DNA of 64,000 nucleotides. It comes from Crocinitomicaceae bacterium. GTDB taxonomy: Bacteria; Bacteroidota; Bacteroidia; Flavobacteriales_D; Crocinitomicaceae. Under the pieces are notes generated by a model. The model saw only the letters and a list, made by a program, of their open reading frames with translations, was not told where the DNA came from and ran no database searches. Location of the stretch: assembly GCA_016719925.1 (NCBI GenBank), contig JADJYC010000005.1, forward strand, positions 62,001 to 126,000, read 5' to 3'. Shown here piece after piece: positions 8,699 through 16,411 of the stretch (positions within the stretch are counted from its first letter, which is position 1; each line of letters opens with the position of its first letter). The position numbers were made by a program, and so were the translations under genes.

Positions 8699-9050
8699 TT
8701 AGTCCTTTGCCCTATCAAGACTTTTTCCCAACAATAAAAGTTCCTGCGCTATGATTTCAGTTGTTGAGCGTTTCTCACCTTCTTTGGTTTCCCAGGTGCG
8801 GGTTACCAGTTTTCCTTCTACTGCTATTTCCTGTCCTTTAGAAACGTATTTTTCAACCACCGCTACGTTTTCCCCACACGGTTATGTTGTGCCATTGCGT
8901 GTCTTCTACTTTATCGCCTTTTGCGTTTTTGTACAACGCATTAGTTGCCAATCTGAACTTGGCCATTTTGTTTCCATTTTCGAAATTGATGATTTCAGGT
9001 GTTTGCCCCAGGTGTCCGATCAATTGTACTTTGTTTCTTAAGTTGTTCAT
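8699..9050 (-). CDS. ssb: Second single-stranded DNA-binding protein (one frame break)
   Basis: The start is placed at ATG 9050 (MNNLRNKVQLIGHLGQTPEI), the normal SSB start; an upstream extension is possible but not family-like. KFRLATNALYKN and TQWHNITVWGK follow. At about 8866-8872 the frame breaks in GGGGAAAAC: two lost A residues (or one extra base) restore VAVVEKYVSKGQEIAVEGKL and TRTWETKEGEKRSTTEIIAQ, ending at 8699. The repaired length is about 117 residues. As with the copy at 8151-8492 there is no acidic DDxPF tail. It is a paralogue of the two other ssb loci just downstream, implying local duplication. Confidence 0.8.
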
Positions 9051-9358
9051 ACGTGTTTGTTTTAAAAGATTAATAATTTGTTTTGTTACTGTCGTTTGTT
9101 TGATTCGACGAGGCAAAGGAATGATGACTCCAAAACCGCATCCGTCTTTTAGTCGGTTGTTTACGAATAATTACCGTTTGTAAATGGTTATATACTTTTT
9201 TATAATTGATTTACTGTACTTTAAAAAATATTTCAGAACGTAAATAAATTACGGTTTTGGAGCAGAAAATGGGTATATTTGGTGGAGGATGGTTGTTTTT
9301 GGGGCGCCGTTATGCCGCACCATTTGACCACCGGAAAAAAAATACTGACTGACAGAAA
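9051..9358. other. Gene-free spacer with one candidate -7 box
   Basis: I see no coding sequence in these 308 bp, which separate the divergent ssb and EEP-nuclease genes. The only signal is TATATTTG at 9274-9281, an exact match to the Bacteroidota -7 box on the plus strand. The nearest upstream TTTG (9256-9259) is only 14 bp away, shorter than the usual 19-21, so the promoter call is weak. Confidence 0.4.
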
Positions 9359-10072
9359 ATGAAATTAGTAACTTGGAATTGTCAAGGAGCATTTAGAAAA
9401 AAAGCAGAAGCAATTTTGGAGCTAAGACCGGATATCCTGATAATTCAAGAATGTGAGCATCCCGACAAATTAAAATTTAACTCAGGTACGCAAATTCCTA
9501 GTGACATTTTTTGGTATAGTGATGGAGGAAAAAAAGGTATCGGTATATTTTCATACTCAGACTACAAATTTGAACTTCTTCCTGTATTTAATCCAAAGTT
9601 CCGCTACATTATTCCATTAAATGTAAAAGGTCACGGACAAACATTTACTCTTCTGGCTGTTTGGGCTATGAATAATAAAGAAAATCATGATGCTCGCTAC
9701 ATTGGACAAGTTTGGTTGGCAATAAACTATTACAAGGAATTACTTAATGACTCTACAATTTTAATCGGAGATTTTAATAGTAATAAAATTTGGGACTATA
9801 AAGGCCGCGTTGGTAATCATACTGACGTTGTAAACCATCTTGCTTTAAACAACATTCACAGCGTTTACCATAATTACTTTGACATCGAGCAAGGAAAAGA
9901 AAATAATCCGACCTTTTTCTTGCAACGGAACAAAGACAAACCTTACCATATTGACTATTGCTTTGCATCGTCAAGACTTTTTCAGAAAGTTGAAAAGTTA
10001 GAAATTGGTGAATACGAAAAGTGGATTGCACTTAGCGACCATACACCATTGACAATAAAATTTGATTTATAA
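9359..10072 (+). CDS. Endonuclease/exonuclease/phosphatase (EEP) family protein
   Basis: A 237-residue metal-dependent phosphodiesterase of the EEP superfamily (DNase I/ExoIII fold). The diagnostic residues appear in order: N in TWNCQGAF (start), the metal-binding E in IIQECEHPD, the D-x-N pair in LIGDFNSNKIWD, and the final S-D-H of ALSDHTPLTI. There is no signal peptide, so the protein is cytoplasmic. The substrate may be DNA, RNA or a phospho-ester. It is followed by a 245-bp gene-free spacer and then another predicted nuclease, which suggests an accessory cluster. It contains more Lys/Asn codons than the housekeeping genes around it. Confidence 0.8.
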   Translation: MKLVTWNCQGAFRKKAEAILELRPDILIIQECEHPDKLKFNSGTQIPSDIFWYSDGGKKGIGIFSYSDYKFELLPVFNPKFRYIIPLNVKGHGQTFTLLAVWAMNNKENHDARYIGQVWLAINYYKELLNDSTILIGDFNSNKIWDYKGRVGNHTDVVNHLALNNIHSVYHNYFDIEQGKENNPTFFLQRNKDKPYHIDYCFASSRLFQKVEKLEIGEYEKWIALSDHTPLTIKFDL

Positions 10073-10317
10073 AACAAAAAGGGCGGTTGTATAACGGCTC
10101 CTACCGACAATTGGCACAAATGTGGATTTCGAAAAGCCAATTTATTGCATGCTTCGCAGATCTTTAATTTGTTTTGGCTTTGCAAACTAACATTTGTATA
10201 TTTAAATAAACATTTGTATGTAAAGAAAGTTGAATGTTCCAAAAAACAAACTACTGGCAGCCTCCAAACGACAGTCCGCTGTAAGCAAATGTTGGAGTAA
10301 TAAAATAATATAATATT

Positions 10318-10895
10318 ATGGTAAGAAACAAATGGGGATTTTTACGCGAGACGACAGAAATGGCGATTGAGGCTGGTATAGACAGTGCGACAAAACTCCA
10401 CAGAACTGGTCTAAATGATTATTTGGAAATTATTTTTCCTACAACTAATGACTGGGTTCATGATAAAACATTTGGCGAAATTGACGGAGTAAAGTATAAA
10501 ATGCGACCAGACTATAGAAGCGAATCATTAAAACTTATTATTGAATTTGACGGACTACAACATTATACAATCCAGACATTATTGAAAAGGATCTACGAAA
10601 TTCCGAGCTGTATAAAAAGCATGGTTATAAAGTAATCCGAATTCCCTATTTTATTCAATTGACGAAAAATGCCGTAAAGACCTTGTTTGACGTTGAAATA
10701 GATCAAGAGCTATTTGATGAATCCATACCATCATTAAGTCCATCGGGAAGGAATACACCTGCATATCTTTGCCCCGCTGGAGCAACTAGAATGAAAGAAG
10801 AATTCAAAAAATTTCCAGAGCAATATAAAACGAATATAGACGCTCTTGAAAAATTAAATGACCCATTTAAAACAGGAATAGAATTCATTTTATAG
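10318..10895 (+). CDS. PD-(D/E)XK-type nuclease-like protein (one frameshift)
   Basis: The repaired protein is 192 residues. The first frame ends at 10635, but one missing A at about 10566-10570 (ACAAAT to ACAAT) joins it to the second frame, giving QHYTNPDIIEKDLRNSELYK and then HGYKVIRIPYFIQLTKNAVK. The arrangement RPDY, a short spacer, LIIEFDGLQHY, a D-x-x-R-N-x-x-L helix and a G-Y-x-V-I-R-I-P strand is typical of DUF559/Vsr-like PD-(D/E)XK nucleases: Asp of RPD and Glu of IEFDG would bind metal. The C-terminal 60 residues are unassigned. Its biological role (repair, restriction or mobile-element defence) cannot be told from sequence. Confidence 0.6.
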
Positions 10896-11024
10896 GGACA
10901 ATAACACCAGATCTTAACACGAGCTTTGCATTTATAAAAATGACTATTCAAAAAATCGGAAGTATTAAACTCTACAAATATTACTTGTTGTAGGTACTCG
11001 TTTGGTTTGGTTTGGTTAGGTTAA

Positions 11025-11533
11025 ATGACAAAAGAATCATTAATAGCAGAAATAAAGTCTTCATTTCAAAATGTAAAGTTAGAGGACGGCATTGGACTTT
11101 GGGAAGGCCAAGGACTGGATGATTATGCAGACGAACGTGAAATTTTGAAATTAAGATTAAGAGACGAGAGAAATAATTGGGACACTATTTCTTATGAGGA
11201 TCTTGCTTATGCGCAAAGTTCTTTGTCTTTTTTTGATGCAAAAGGAATGAGATTTTGTTTGCCTAAATTTTTAATTTTTGACTTATTGGAAGATGAAATA
11301 TTTCAGGAAAAAGGAATTAGCGCACCCGATGTAGTATTTATACTTGGGCATAATCTGAATGAAGAATATCAAAAAACAGGTTTTCTCTTTTTGACAGACC
11401 GCAAATAGAAACGATAATTCATTACCTGGAATATAAAATAGAAAAAATTAGTTCGACACGAAAAGAATATCTGACAGACTATGATTACAACAAATTAATT
11501 CAAACATTAAATGAATGGAAGAAGAAAGTCTGA
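11025..11533 (+). CDS. DUF6714-like protein (one frameshift)
   Basis: The first frame runs to 11408; restoring one A in the A-run at 11368-11373 continues it as NRFSLFDRPQIETIIHYLEY and ends it at 11533, for 169 residues. The pattern of an N-terminal LIAEIKSSFQNV helix, a LSFFDAKGMRFCLPKFLIF segment and a C-terminal helical tail resembles small DUF6714 proteins (F-x-x-P-x-A-F-R-Y-x-L-P-x-F). No function is known for that family. It is preceded by a short GTTTG-rich tract, and it ends the accessory-looking stretch; ordinary envelope genes resume at 11587. Confidence 0.55.
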
Positions 11534-11586
11534 TATTTTTTCTCATTGCCAAAAAGTCGTAGTATTGTTTCTGTAATAACGAGTTT

Positions 11587-12288
11587 ATGACCATTTTCAA
11601 CCGTATCCCGGCATACAACGGACTTGATCAATTTTCATCAGCACATAAAATCATGGTACGGTTTTATATCGCGTATCTGTTTTTGATTCCGGGAATTTCC
11701 ATGTTTGCGCATGAGCAGTATTTTGGAGAACCTGAGGGCTGGACTTACTTTGCAGGTTTGTTTATCATGTTTGTTCAGATTGGATTTGTGACCAATAATC
11801 TTTACGTTCCTTCTACCCCATTTTTGACTTTGGTGATGATTATCCGCATTCCGCTTGAAGTAATAGTCATTGGTCTGATACAAGGCTGGGACCCCGGCAT
11901 GATGCTGACTTCACTCTACGCGTTTGAAATAATTGGCTGGAGTTTTGGATTAACAGTTGGAACCATTTTCAGAAATGCACCCATCAGCGCAGCACACCGG
12001 CTGGTTTCATTTTTGATTGCGTCTCTTTTTACCTTTATAGCTGTCATGCGTTTTGAAGGATTATTCAGCGAACTATTTTTAGCACAAGCCTGGTGGATGG
12101 GTGGCATCAGTATACTTGTTCCGGTATTCACTGCGACAATTCCATACGCCCGCACGTTTATTCAGGGACAAGACGGTCAGGGATTAAACATGGGTACTTC
12201 GCTTTTATTGAGCAGGGTTGGAAAATACATTGGTCTTGCTTTTGTGATAGATCTCACGTTAATGGTGATTGGAATAAATCTTAAATGA
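11587..12288 (+). CDS. Integral membrane protein of unknown function
   Basis: A 233-residue polytopic inner-membrane protein with about six to seven hydrophobic helices, for example FYIAYLFLIPGISMF, YFAGLFIMFVQIGF, LTLVMIIRIPLEVIVIGLI, LVSFLIASLFTFIAV, ISILVPVFTATI and YIGLAFVIDLTLMVIGI. No catalytic motif stands out and I do not recognise a family. Its stop codon overlaps the start of the next lipoprotein gene by 4 bp (ATGA), so the two are translationally coupled and probably work together in the envelope. Confidence 0.6.
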   Translation: MTIFNRIPAYNGLDQFSSAHKIMVRFYIAYLFLIPGISMFAHEQYFGEPEGWTYFAGLFIMFVQIGFVTNNLYVPSTPFLTLVMIIRIPLEVIVIGLIQGWDPGMMLTSLYAFEIIGWSFGLTVGTIFRNAPISAAHRLVSFLIASLFTFIAVMRFEGLFSELFLAQAWWMGGISILVPVFTATIPYARTFIQGQDGQGLNMGTSLLLSRVGKYIGLAFVIDLTLMVIGINLK

Positions 12289-13088
12289 AATTACACATGA
12301 AAAAAGTATTGATTCTCCTTTTAATTCCAATCTGTATTTCCTGCAAAGTCAGTGATTCTGTTATTGAGGAATATGTGCGCATTGATGTTTATTCGTATGA
12401 AAATGACGGAGCAAAAAAAATGGGCGGCATGCCTGAATTCAAAGCCAGTCATGCTTTAAAAAAGTACTCTCGCCGTTTTGAATATCTGCTCATCAATGCT
12501 TCTTCAATCTTTCAACCTGAAAACAGAAACCGGATCATTGAAATATTCAATCTCTACACAAATAAAAAAGAAATTAAAAGACACTATCTGCAAGAATTTA
12601 TACAAGACCAGAAACTAAACACCTATTTTGAGGCAACTCTTGCTCCTTTTGAAAATCCGGCACTTGAAAATAAAGAAATCTATACAACAAAAGAAGTGAT
12701 GGATGTGGCATCCAAATTTTTTTATTGTGATCTGGTAACTCCGGATACCCTGGTACAAGCCCATGTTTGTATCGGACTCAACGGTGTTAAAGAAGCAGTT
12801 TGGGAAAAGGACTACATGCTTTTGGCAGCCTTTTGTTATGAAGCAATCTTCACTGATTTTGAAAATCAACCTTCAAAAGTCTGGGAAAAATTTGTCGCTA
12901 AAAAAGAAGAAGCCGGTAAAAAGTATCTTTCAGAGATCACTTCACTTGATCAATATTTACTGGATGTACGGCATGAAATATTTGAACAGATGAAGAATGA
13001 CCAAATTTTGAAAAACGTTCTTTTGGATTATTATGATGCAAATAAAACAAATCTTGCATTCAGAATGATAGAACATACCAATGATTAA
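12285..13088 (+). CDS. Putative lipoprotein of unknown function
   Basis: A 267-residue protein starting in the ATGA overlap with the upstream membrane protein; an ATG four codons in is an alternative start that also keeps the signal. A lipoprotein signal is clear: MKKVLILLL followed by lipobox CISC, giving a lipidated Cys near residue 20. The mature part is mixed alpha/beta with many charged helices (FEQMKNDQILKNVLLDYYDAN) and no domain I can name. The two conserved Cys residues in YCDLVTP and HVCIGL might pair. It converges on an outer-membrane protein gene. Confidence 0.6.
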   Translation: MKLHMKKVLILLLIPICISCKVSDSVIEEYVRIDVYSYENDGAKKMGGMPEFKASHALKKYSRRFEYLLINASSIFQPENRNRIIEIFNLYTNKKEIKRHYLQEFIQDQKLNTYFEATLAPFENPALENKEIYTTKEVMDVASKFFYCDLVTPDTLVQAHVCIGLNGVKEAVWEKDYMLLAAFCYEAIFTDFENQPSKVWEKFVAKKEEAGKKYLSEITSLDQYLLDVRHEIFEQMKNDQILKNVLLDYYDANKTNLAFRMIEHTND

Positions 13089-13130
13089 AAAGAAAATTCT
13101 TTTTTTAGAATCTGCTTTTTGAAATCCACA

Positions 13131-13898
13131 CTACAATTTAATTGAGAATCCAACTGTTCCACCAATCTGATAAAGCCGTTCCCGAAAAGGATATTCAAAA
13201 ATGGTTGTAAAAGCGTAATTAAATTTTGGACCTATAAAAAGTGAGGCTTTTTCATTTATATCTACCTCAATAGCCACTGAGCCATTCACTGAAGGATTAA
13301 ATTTATTAGAATCCAGACTCCAAACCGGATAATTAAACCAGAAGGGTTCTGCTTCCCGCTCATAGAATTCCATAATTGGCTGAGTATTTGAGGGAGGAGT
13401 ATATTCAATTTTTGCCTTTAGCCTATTTTGAAATAAATAATCAAAAGATCCTCCCGCTGTAAAGCGTAATCTGAAATTTGTTAAGTTTATAATGTAAACT
13501 CCCTCCAAGGCCAGTCCAATAAATCGCATCTGATAAAACACATCTGCAAAACCCTCATCAACAATACCGCTTTGATCATGCCAAATCTGATTTTTTCTGT
13601 TATACCCCTTTTCAGTAATCTGCAGTCCTGACTGTATTCTGAAATTTCGACTCACGTCGAAGAACAAAGAAAAATTCAACAAACATCCTGTTTTACCATT
13701 TTCGAAGAAGTCTCTGTATTTTTTATATGAAGTATTTATTGAAGAAATGGAATCAACATATAAAGTTCTGTATGAAAATCCAGGATCAACTGAAAATCCA
13801 ATGCCAAAGCGACTTTTTACAGAACTGGTATCCTGAGCATAATTGAACTTATAGCTAAGCAGCACCAAAGAAAACAATATGACAATTCTGAATATCAT
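13131..13898 (-). CDS. Outer-membrane beta-barrel protein (PorT-like fold)
   Basis: The start is placed at ATG 13898, giving signal peptide MIFRIVILFSLVLLSYKFNYAQ; the open frame extends 12 codons further but those codons encode no signal features. The roughly 255-residue product shows alternating strand patterns such as RFGIGFSVDPGFSYRTLY, FRIQSGLQITEKGY, LRFTAGGSFDYLF and ASLFIGPKFNYAF, ending in VGFSIKL. This is typical of the eight-stranded outer-membrane beta-barrel family abundant in Bacteroidota. The specific role is unknown. Confidence 0.65.
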   Translation of the reverse strand: MIFRIVILFSLVLLSYKFNYAQDTSSVKSRFGIGFSVDPGFSYRTLYVDSISSINTSYKKYRDFFENGKTGCLLNFSLFFDVSRNFRIQSGLQITEKGYNRKNQIWHDQSGIVDEGFADVFYQMRFIGLALEGVYIINLTNFRLRFTAGGSFDYLFQNRLKAKIEYTPPSNTQPIMEFYEREAEPFWFNYPVWSLDSNKFNPSVNGSVAIEVDINEKASLFIGPKFNYAFTTIFEYPFRERLYQIGGTVGFSIKL

Positions 13899-14015
13899 CA
13901 GGTCTTTTCTGATAAAACAATAAAACAAGGTCAAATGTTACAGGATGATTTTCTGATTGCTTGAAATTCATAGTCGAATTGCAAGATTTTATTTACATTT
14001 AATCCAGTTTAGAAT

Positions 14016-14606
14016 ATGAAAAAAGCTAAGTACAAATTTATTTTATTGGGATTTATGATTCTGCTGATGTCATCATTTCAATCAGATGAAGAAGAAAATA
14101 CCAATGAACTAACCTGGAGTGAAGACAGACCATTGATCTGGAGCGATTTTACCGGAGATGCTGACAGATCCAGTTCATTTGATGCCTGGACCTATGCTGG
14201 TATTAATTATGTCTACACCTGGTTTTATGATGATAACAATCAGATCAGGGCGGACATTAATGCATGGGCGTATTTTGATCATTCACAATCCTGGGTGAAA
14301 CGCAGCGCTATTTCAGAAGGATTACTGGAACATGAGCAATTGCATTTTGATATTGCAGAATTACATTGCAGATATTTTCTTGAGGCTTCACTGAATTATA
14401 CGCACACTGAAAATGTGGAAGCTGAAATTGATTCTATTTACACTGTTTATTTTGAAAAGATGCTTTCAGCGCAAATTGATTATGATATGGCAACTGATCA
14501 TTTCAGAAATAAAGAAGAACAAATGAAATGGAATCAGCATGTTCATTCAGAGCTGAACCGGTTAATAGAGTATGACTTTAAGCAATTTTTTATGAAAAAA
14601 ATCTGA
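14016..14606 (+). CDS. DUF922-type predicted secreted Zn-dependent protease
   Basis: A 196-residue protein with an N-terminal hydrophobic signal (FILLGFMILLMSSFQS). It carries LTWSEDRPLIWSDFTG near residues 30-45, typical of DUF922 proteins, and the metal-binding HExxH helix in GLLEHEQLHFDIAELHCRYF (two His and the catalytic Glu visible, with a further Glu nearby). A periplasmic protease activity is assumed for the family but not proven. The 3' end, ending in MKKI, overlaps the region that appears to encode the N-terminus of the next gene (DinB), and an A7 run at 14595-14601 makes the exact boundary doubtful. Confidence 0.7.
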   Translation: MKKAKYKFILLGFMILLMSSFQSDEEENTNELTWSEDRPLIWSDFTGDADRSSSFDAWTYAGINYVYTWFYDDNNQIRADINAWAYFDHSQSWVKRSAISEGLLEHEQLHFDIAELHCRYFLEASLNYTHTENVEAEIDSIYTVYFEKMLSAQIDYDMATDHFRNKEEQMKWNQHVHSELNRLIEYDFKQFFMKKI

Positions 14607-14664
14607 CATAAAAGTAATTCCTGAATATGGAAAAGTATATGCTGAAAAAGCAAGTGATGAAGAT

Positions 14665-15099
14665 TTGATTCCGCAAATGGAACACGGTGGTATTTCACTT
14701 TTTATCAATAACATGTCAAAACTTGAAGCCGGACTCAATGTCTACGCAAAGGGAAAGTGGACCATTCCGCAAATCATAGAGCATCTGACAGATGCAGAAC
14801 GGATTTTTCAATATCGTGCACTGCGTTACGCCAGACAAGACAAAACAGAACTTCCGGGTTTCGATGAAGACATGTACGCTGCCATTTCAAAAGCAAATGA
14901 CCGTTCTGTTAAAGATCTTTTGAATGATTATCAGATTGTACGTAATTCAACCATTTCACTCTACAAAACATTTGACAAAGATCAGTTCTTTTTCACCGGC
15001 AAAGCTAACGGACAGGAAACATCAGTGATTGCTCTCGGATTTATGATGATTGGACATGCAGTGCATCACTATAAGGTAATTGAGGAGCGGTATTTTTGA
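14665..15099 (+). CDS. DinB family protein (N-terminus probably further upstream)
   Basis: A four-helix DinB/YfiT-type protein; members are metal-dependent thiol S-transferases or of unknown function. KWTIPQIIEHLTDAERIFQY and ALRYARQDKTELPGFDEDMY are very characteristic. His in IIEHL and the C-terminal HAVHHYKVIEERY would provide the metal ligands. Only a TTG is available at 14665, yet the same frame reads back in good DinB style (IKVIPEYGKVYAEKASDEDL) to about 14607. It has no ATG unless the A7 run at 14595-14601 is one base too long, which would make ATG 14592 the start. The annotated start is therefore uncertain. Confidence 0.75.
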   Translation: MIPQMEHGGISLFINNMSKLEAGLNVYAKGKWTIPQIIEHLTDAERIFQYRALRYARQDKTELPGFDEDMYAAISKANDRSVKDLLNDYQIVRNSTISLYKTFDKDQFFFTGKANGQETSVIALGFMMIGHAVHHYKVIEERYF

Positions 15100-15308
15100 G
15101 GCGGGAGGCAAATGCCATGTGGCAGGTGTGAATGAAATATTTTACACAAGTAACACCTACTCAACAAATACCTGTTATCCGGATTTTAAATAACTAACTT
15201 CTGATTATTTTACTGATTTGATACACACCAATTACTATTGTTGGAAAGGAACACATTGACATTGTTTCAGAACACCTCACACATACACTTGCCACATGGC
15301 TCCTGCCT
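15099..15308. repeat. 210-bp imperfect inverted repeat filling a convergent spacer
   Basis: The left arm (15099-15130, containing GCCATGTGGCAGGTGTG) and the right arm (15278-15308) are imperfect reverse complements: the right arm reversed reads AGGCAGGAGCCATGTGGCAA. The arms end exactly at the two gene ends (dinB stop and apbE stop). The centre is AT-rich without coding potential. It is another long palindrome between convergent genes. Confidence 0.7.
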
Positions 15309-15314
15309 ATATCT

Positions 15315-16403
15315 TCACTCAACGATAATCTCTCCAAAACCAGGCGTGAAAAAGGTTTCCAGTCTTCCCTTATCATTGTTAAAAATGAGATAGACGTCAA
15401 TTTTCAGATCAGGATGTTCTTCAATAAAACGGATTGATTTATCAGGTCCCATCACCATAAAAGCAGTTGCAAGTGCATCGGCAATTCCGCAATTTTCAGC
15501 TACAACTGTTGCACTTAACAGAGAATGCTGAACAGGATTACCCGTTTTGGGATCAATGGTGTGAGAATATTTAATTCCGTCTTTTTCATAGAATTTGCGG
15601 TATGATCCGGAGGTTGCTACTGAACGGTCAGAAACCTGAATTATTTCTTGTAATTCTCTTTCTTCTGCGGTAGAATTTTCAACTGGTTTGTCAATTCCAA
15701 TGGTCCAGACTCTGCCTTCACTGTTCACACCTTTCACTCTTATTTCTCCGCCAATCTCCACAAAATAATTTTTTGCTCCGCGGGTTTCCAGTAATTCTGC
15801 AATCACATCCACTGCAATACCCTGAGCAATGGCATTAAAATCAAGTTTGGCCCGTGCGTTATGTTTTATAATTCTTGAATCAGGATATACATTTCCGGCA
15901 GTATCTGTTTTGGCTGAGAATGTAAAATTCACTCCGTCAGAAAAACCTACCAGTGCTCTTAATGAATCTACCGTTGCTGAATCGGGAACATTTTCAATAT
16001 CCTTCATAAATCCCCAGCCATCTACCAAAGGATAAACAGTAGGATCAAAAGTTCCGCCTGAAAGCTGCCACATTTCTTTTGACAAAATATAACAGCGGTT
16101 AAAATAATTGAAAGAGTCTTTGTATTCAAAAGTTCCGGCAGGAGCTTCATTTAATTGTGTGATGATTGAGTTGGGAATATATGCGCTGAGTGCCAGGTCA
16201 AAATTACGCAGCGTGATTTCAATTTCTTCAGATGTGATATCAATGCGGTCATTGCATATTACACTGAAGGTTGTGCCTTGTGTATTGCCATAAAATTCAA
16301 GCGGCTCTAATACAAGTGAATCTTTGTTCTGATTTTCTGAATCATTGTTTCCACCACAGGACACCAATAGAATTCCTGCTGCAATTATTAAAAGTCTGTT
16401 CAT
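15315..16403 (-). CDS. apbE: FAD:protein FMN transferase (ApbE-like lipoprotein)
   Basis: Flavin transferase that attaches FMN to Thr residues of periplasmic or membrane redox subunits. The start is placed at ATG 16403, which gives a lipoprotein signal (LLIIAAGILLVSC, lipidated Cys near residue 16); the longer frame overlaps the upstream gene's end. Family motifs are QGTTFSVICN at the start, LSGGTFDPTVYPLVDGWGF, KLDFNAIAQGIAVD, FVEIGGEIRVKG, SVATSGSYRKF, YSHTIDPKTGNPV and ENCGIADALATAFMVMG. The length (about 362 residues) is normal. It starts 8 bp after the stop of the giant TPR gene and is probably transcribed with it. No flavoprotein target is in the window. Confidence 0.9.
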   Translation of the reverse strand: MNRLLIIAAGILLVSCGGNNDSENQNKDSLVLEPLEFYGNTQGTTFSVICNDRIDITSEEIEITLRNFDLALSAYIPNSIITQLNEAPAGTFEYKDSFNYFNRCYILSKEMWQLSGGTFDPTVYPLVDGWGFMKDIENVPDSATVDSLRALVGFSDGVNFTFSAKTDTAGNVYPDSRIIKHNARAKLDFNAIAQGIAVDVIAELLETRGAKNYFVEIGGEIRVKGVNSEGRVWTIGIDKPVENSTAEERELQEIIQVSDRSVATSGSYRKFYEKDGIKYSHTIDPKTGNPVQHSLLSATVVAENCGIADALATAFMVMGPDKSIRFIEEHPDLKIDVYLIFNNDKGRLETFFTPGFGEIIVE

Positions 16404-16411
16404 TGGAAAAA

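Noticed and set aside
8151..9050. Prophage or plasmid origin of the ssb cluster
   Set aside because: Extra ssb genes are frequent on mobile elements, but no integrase, replication or packaging gene lies within 10 kb on either side.
10073..10317. Integron attC-like site (GGTTGTATAACGG near 10082)
   Set aside because: A short palindromic word is present, but I could not find the paired core sites, an integrase or other cassettes.
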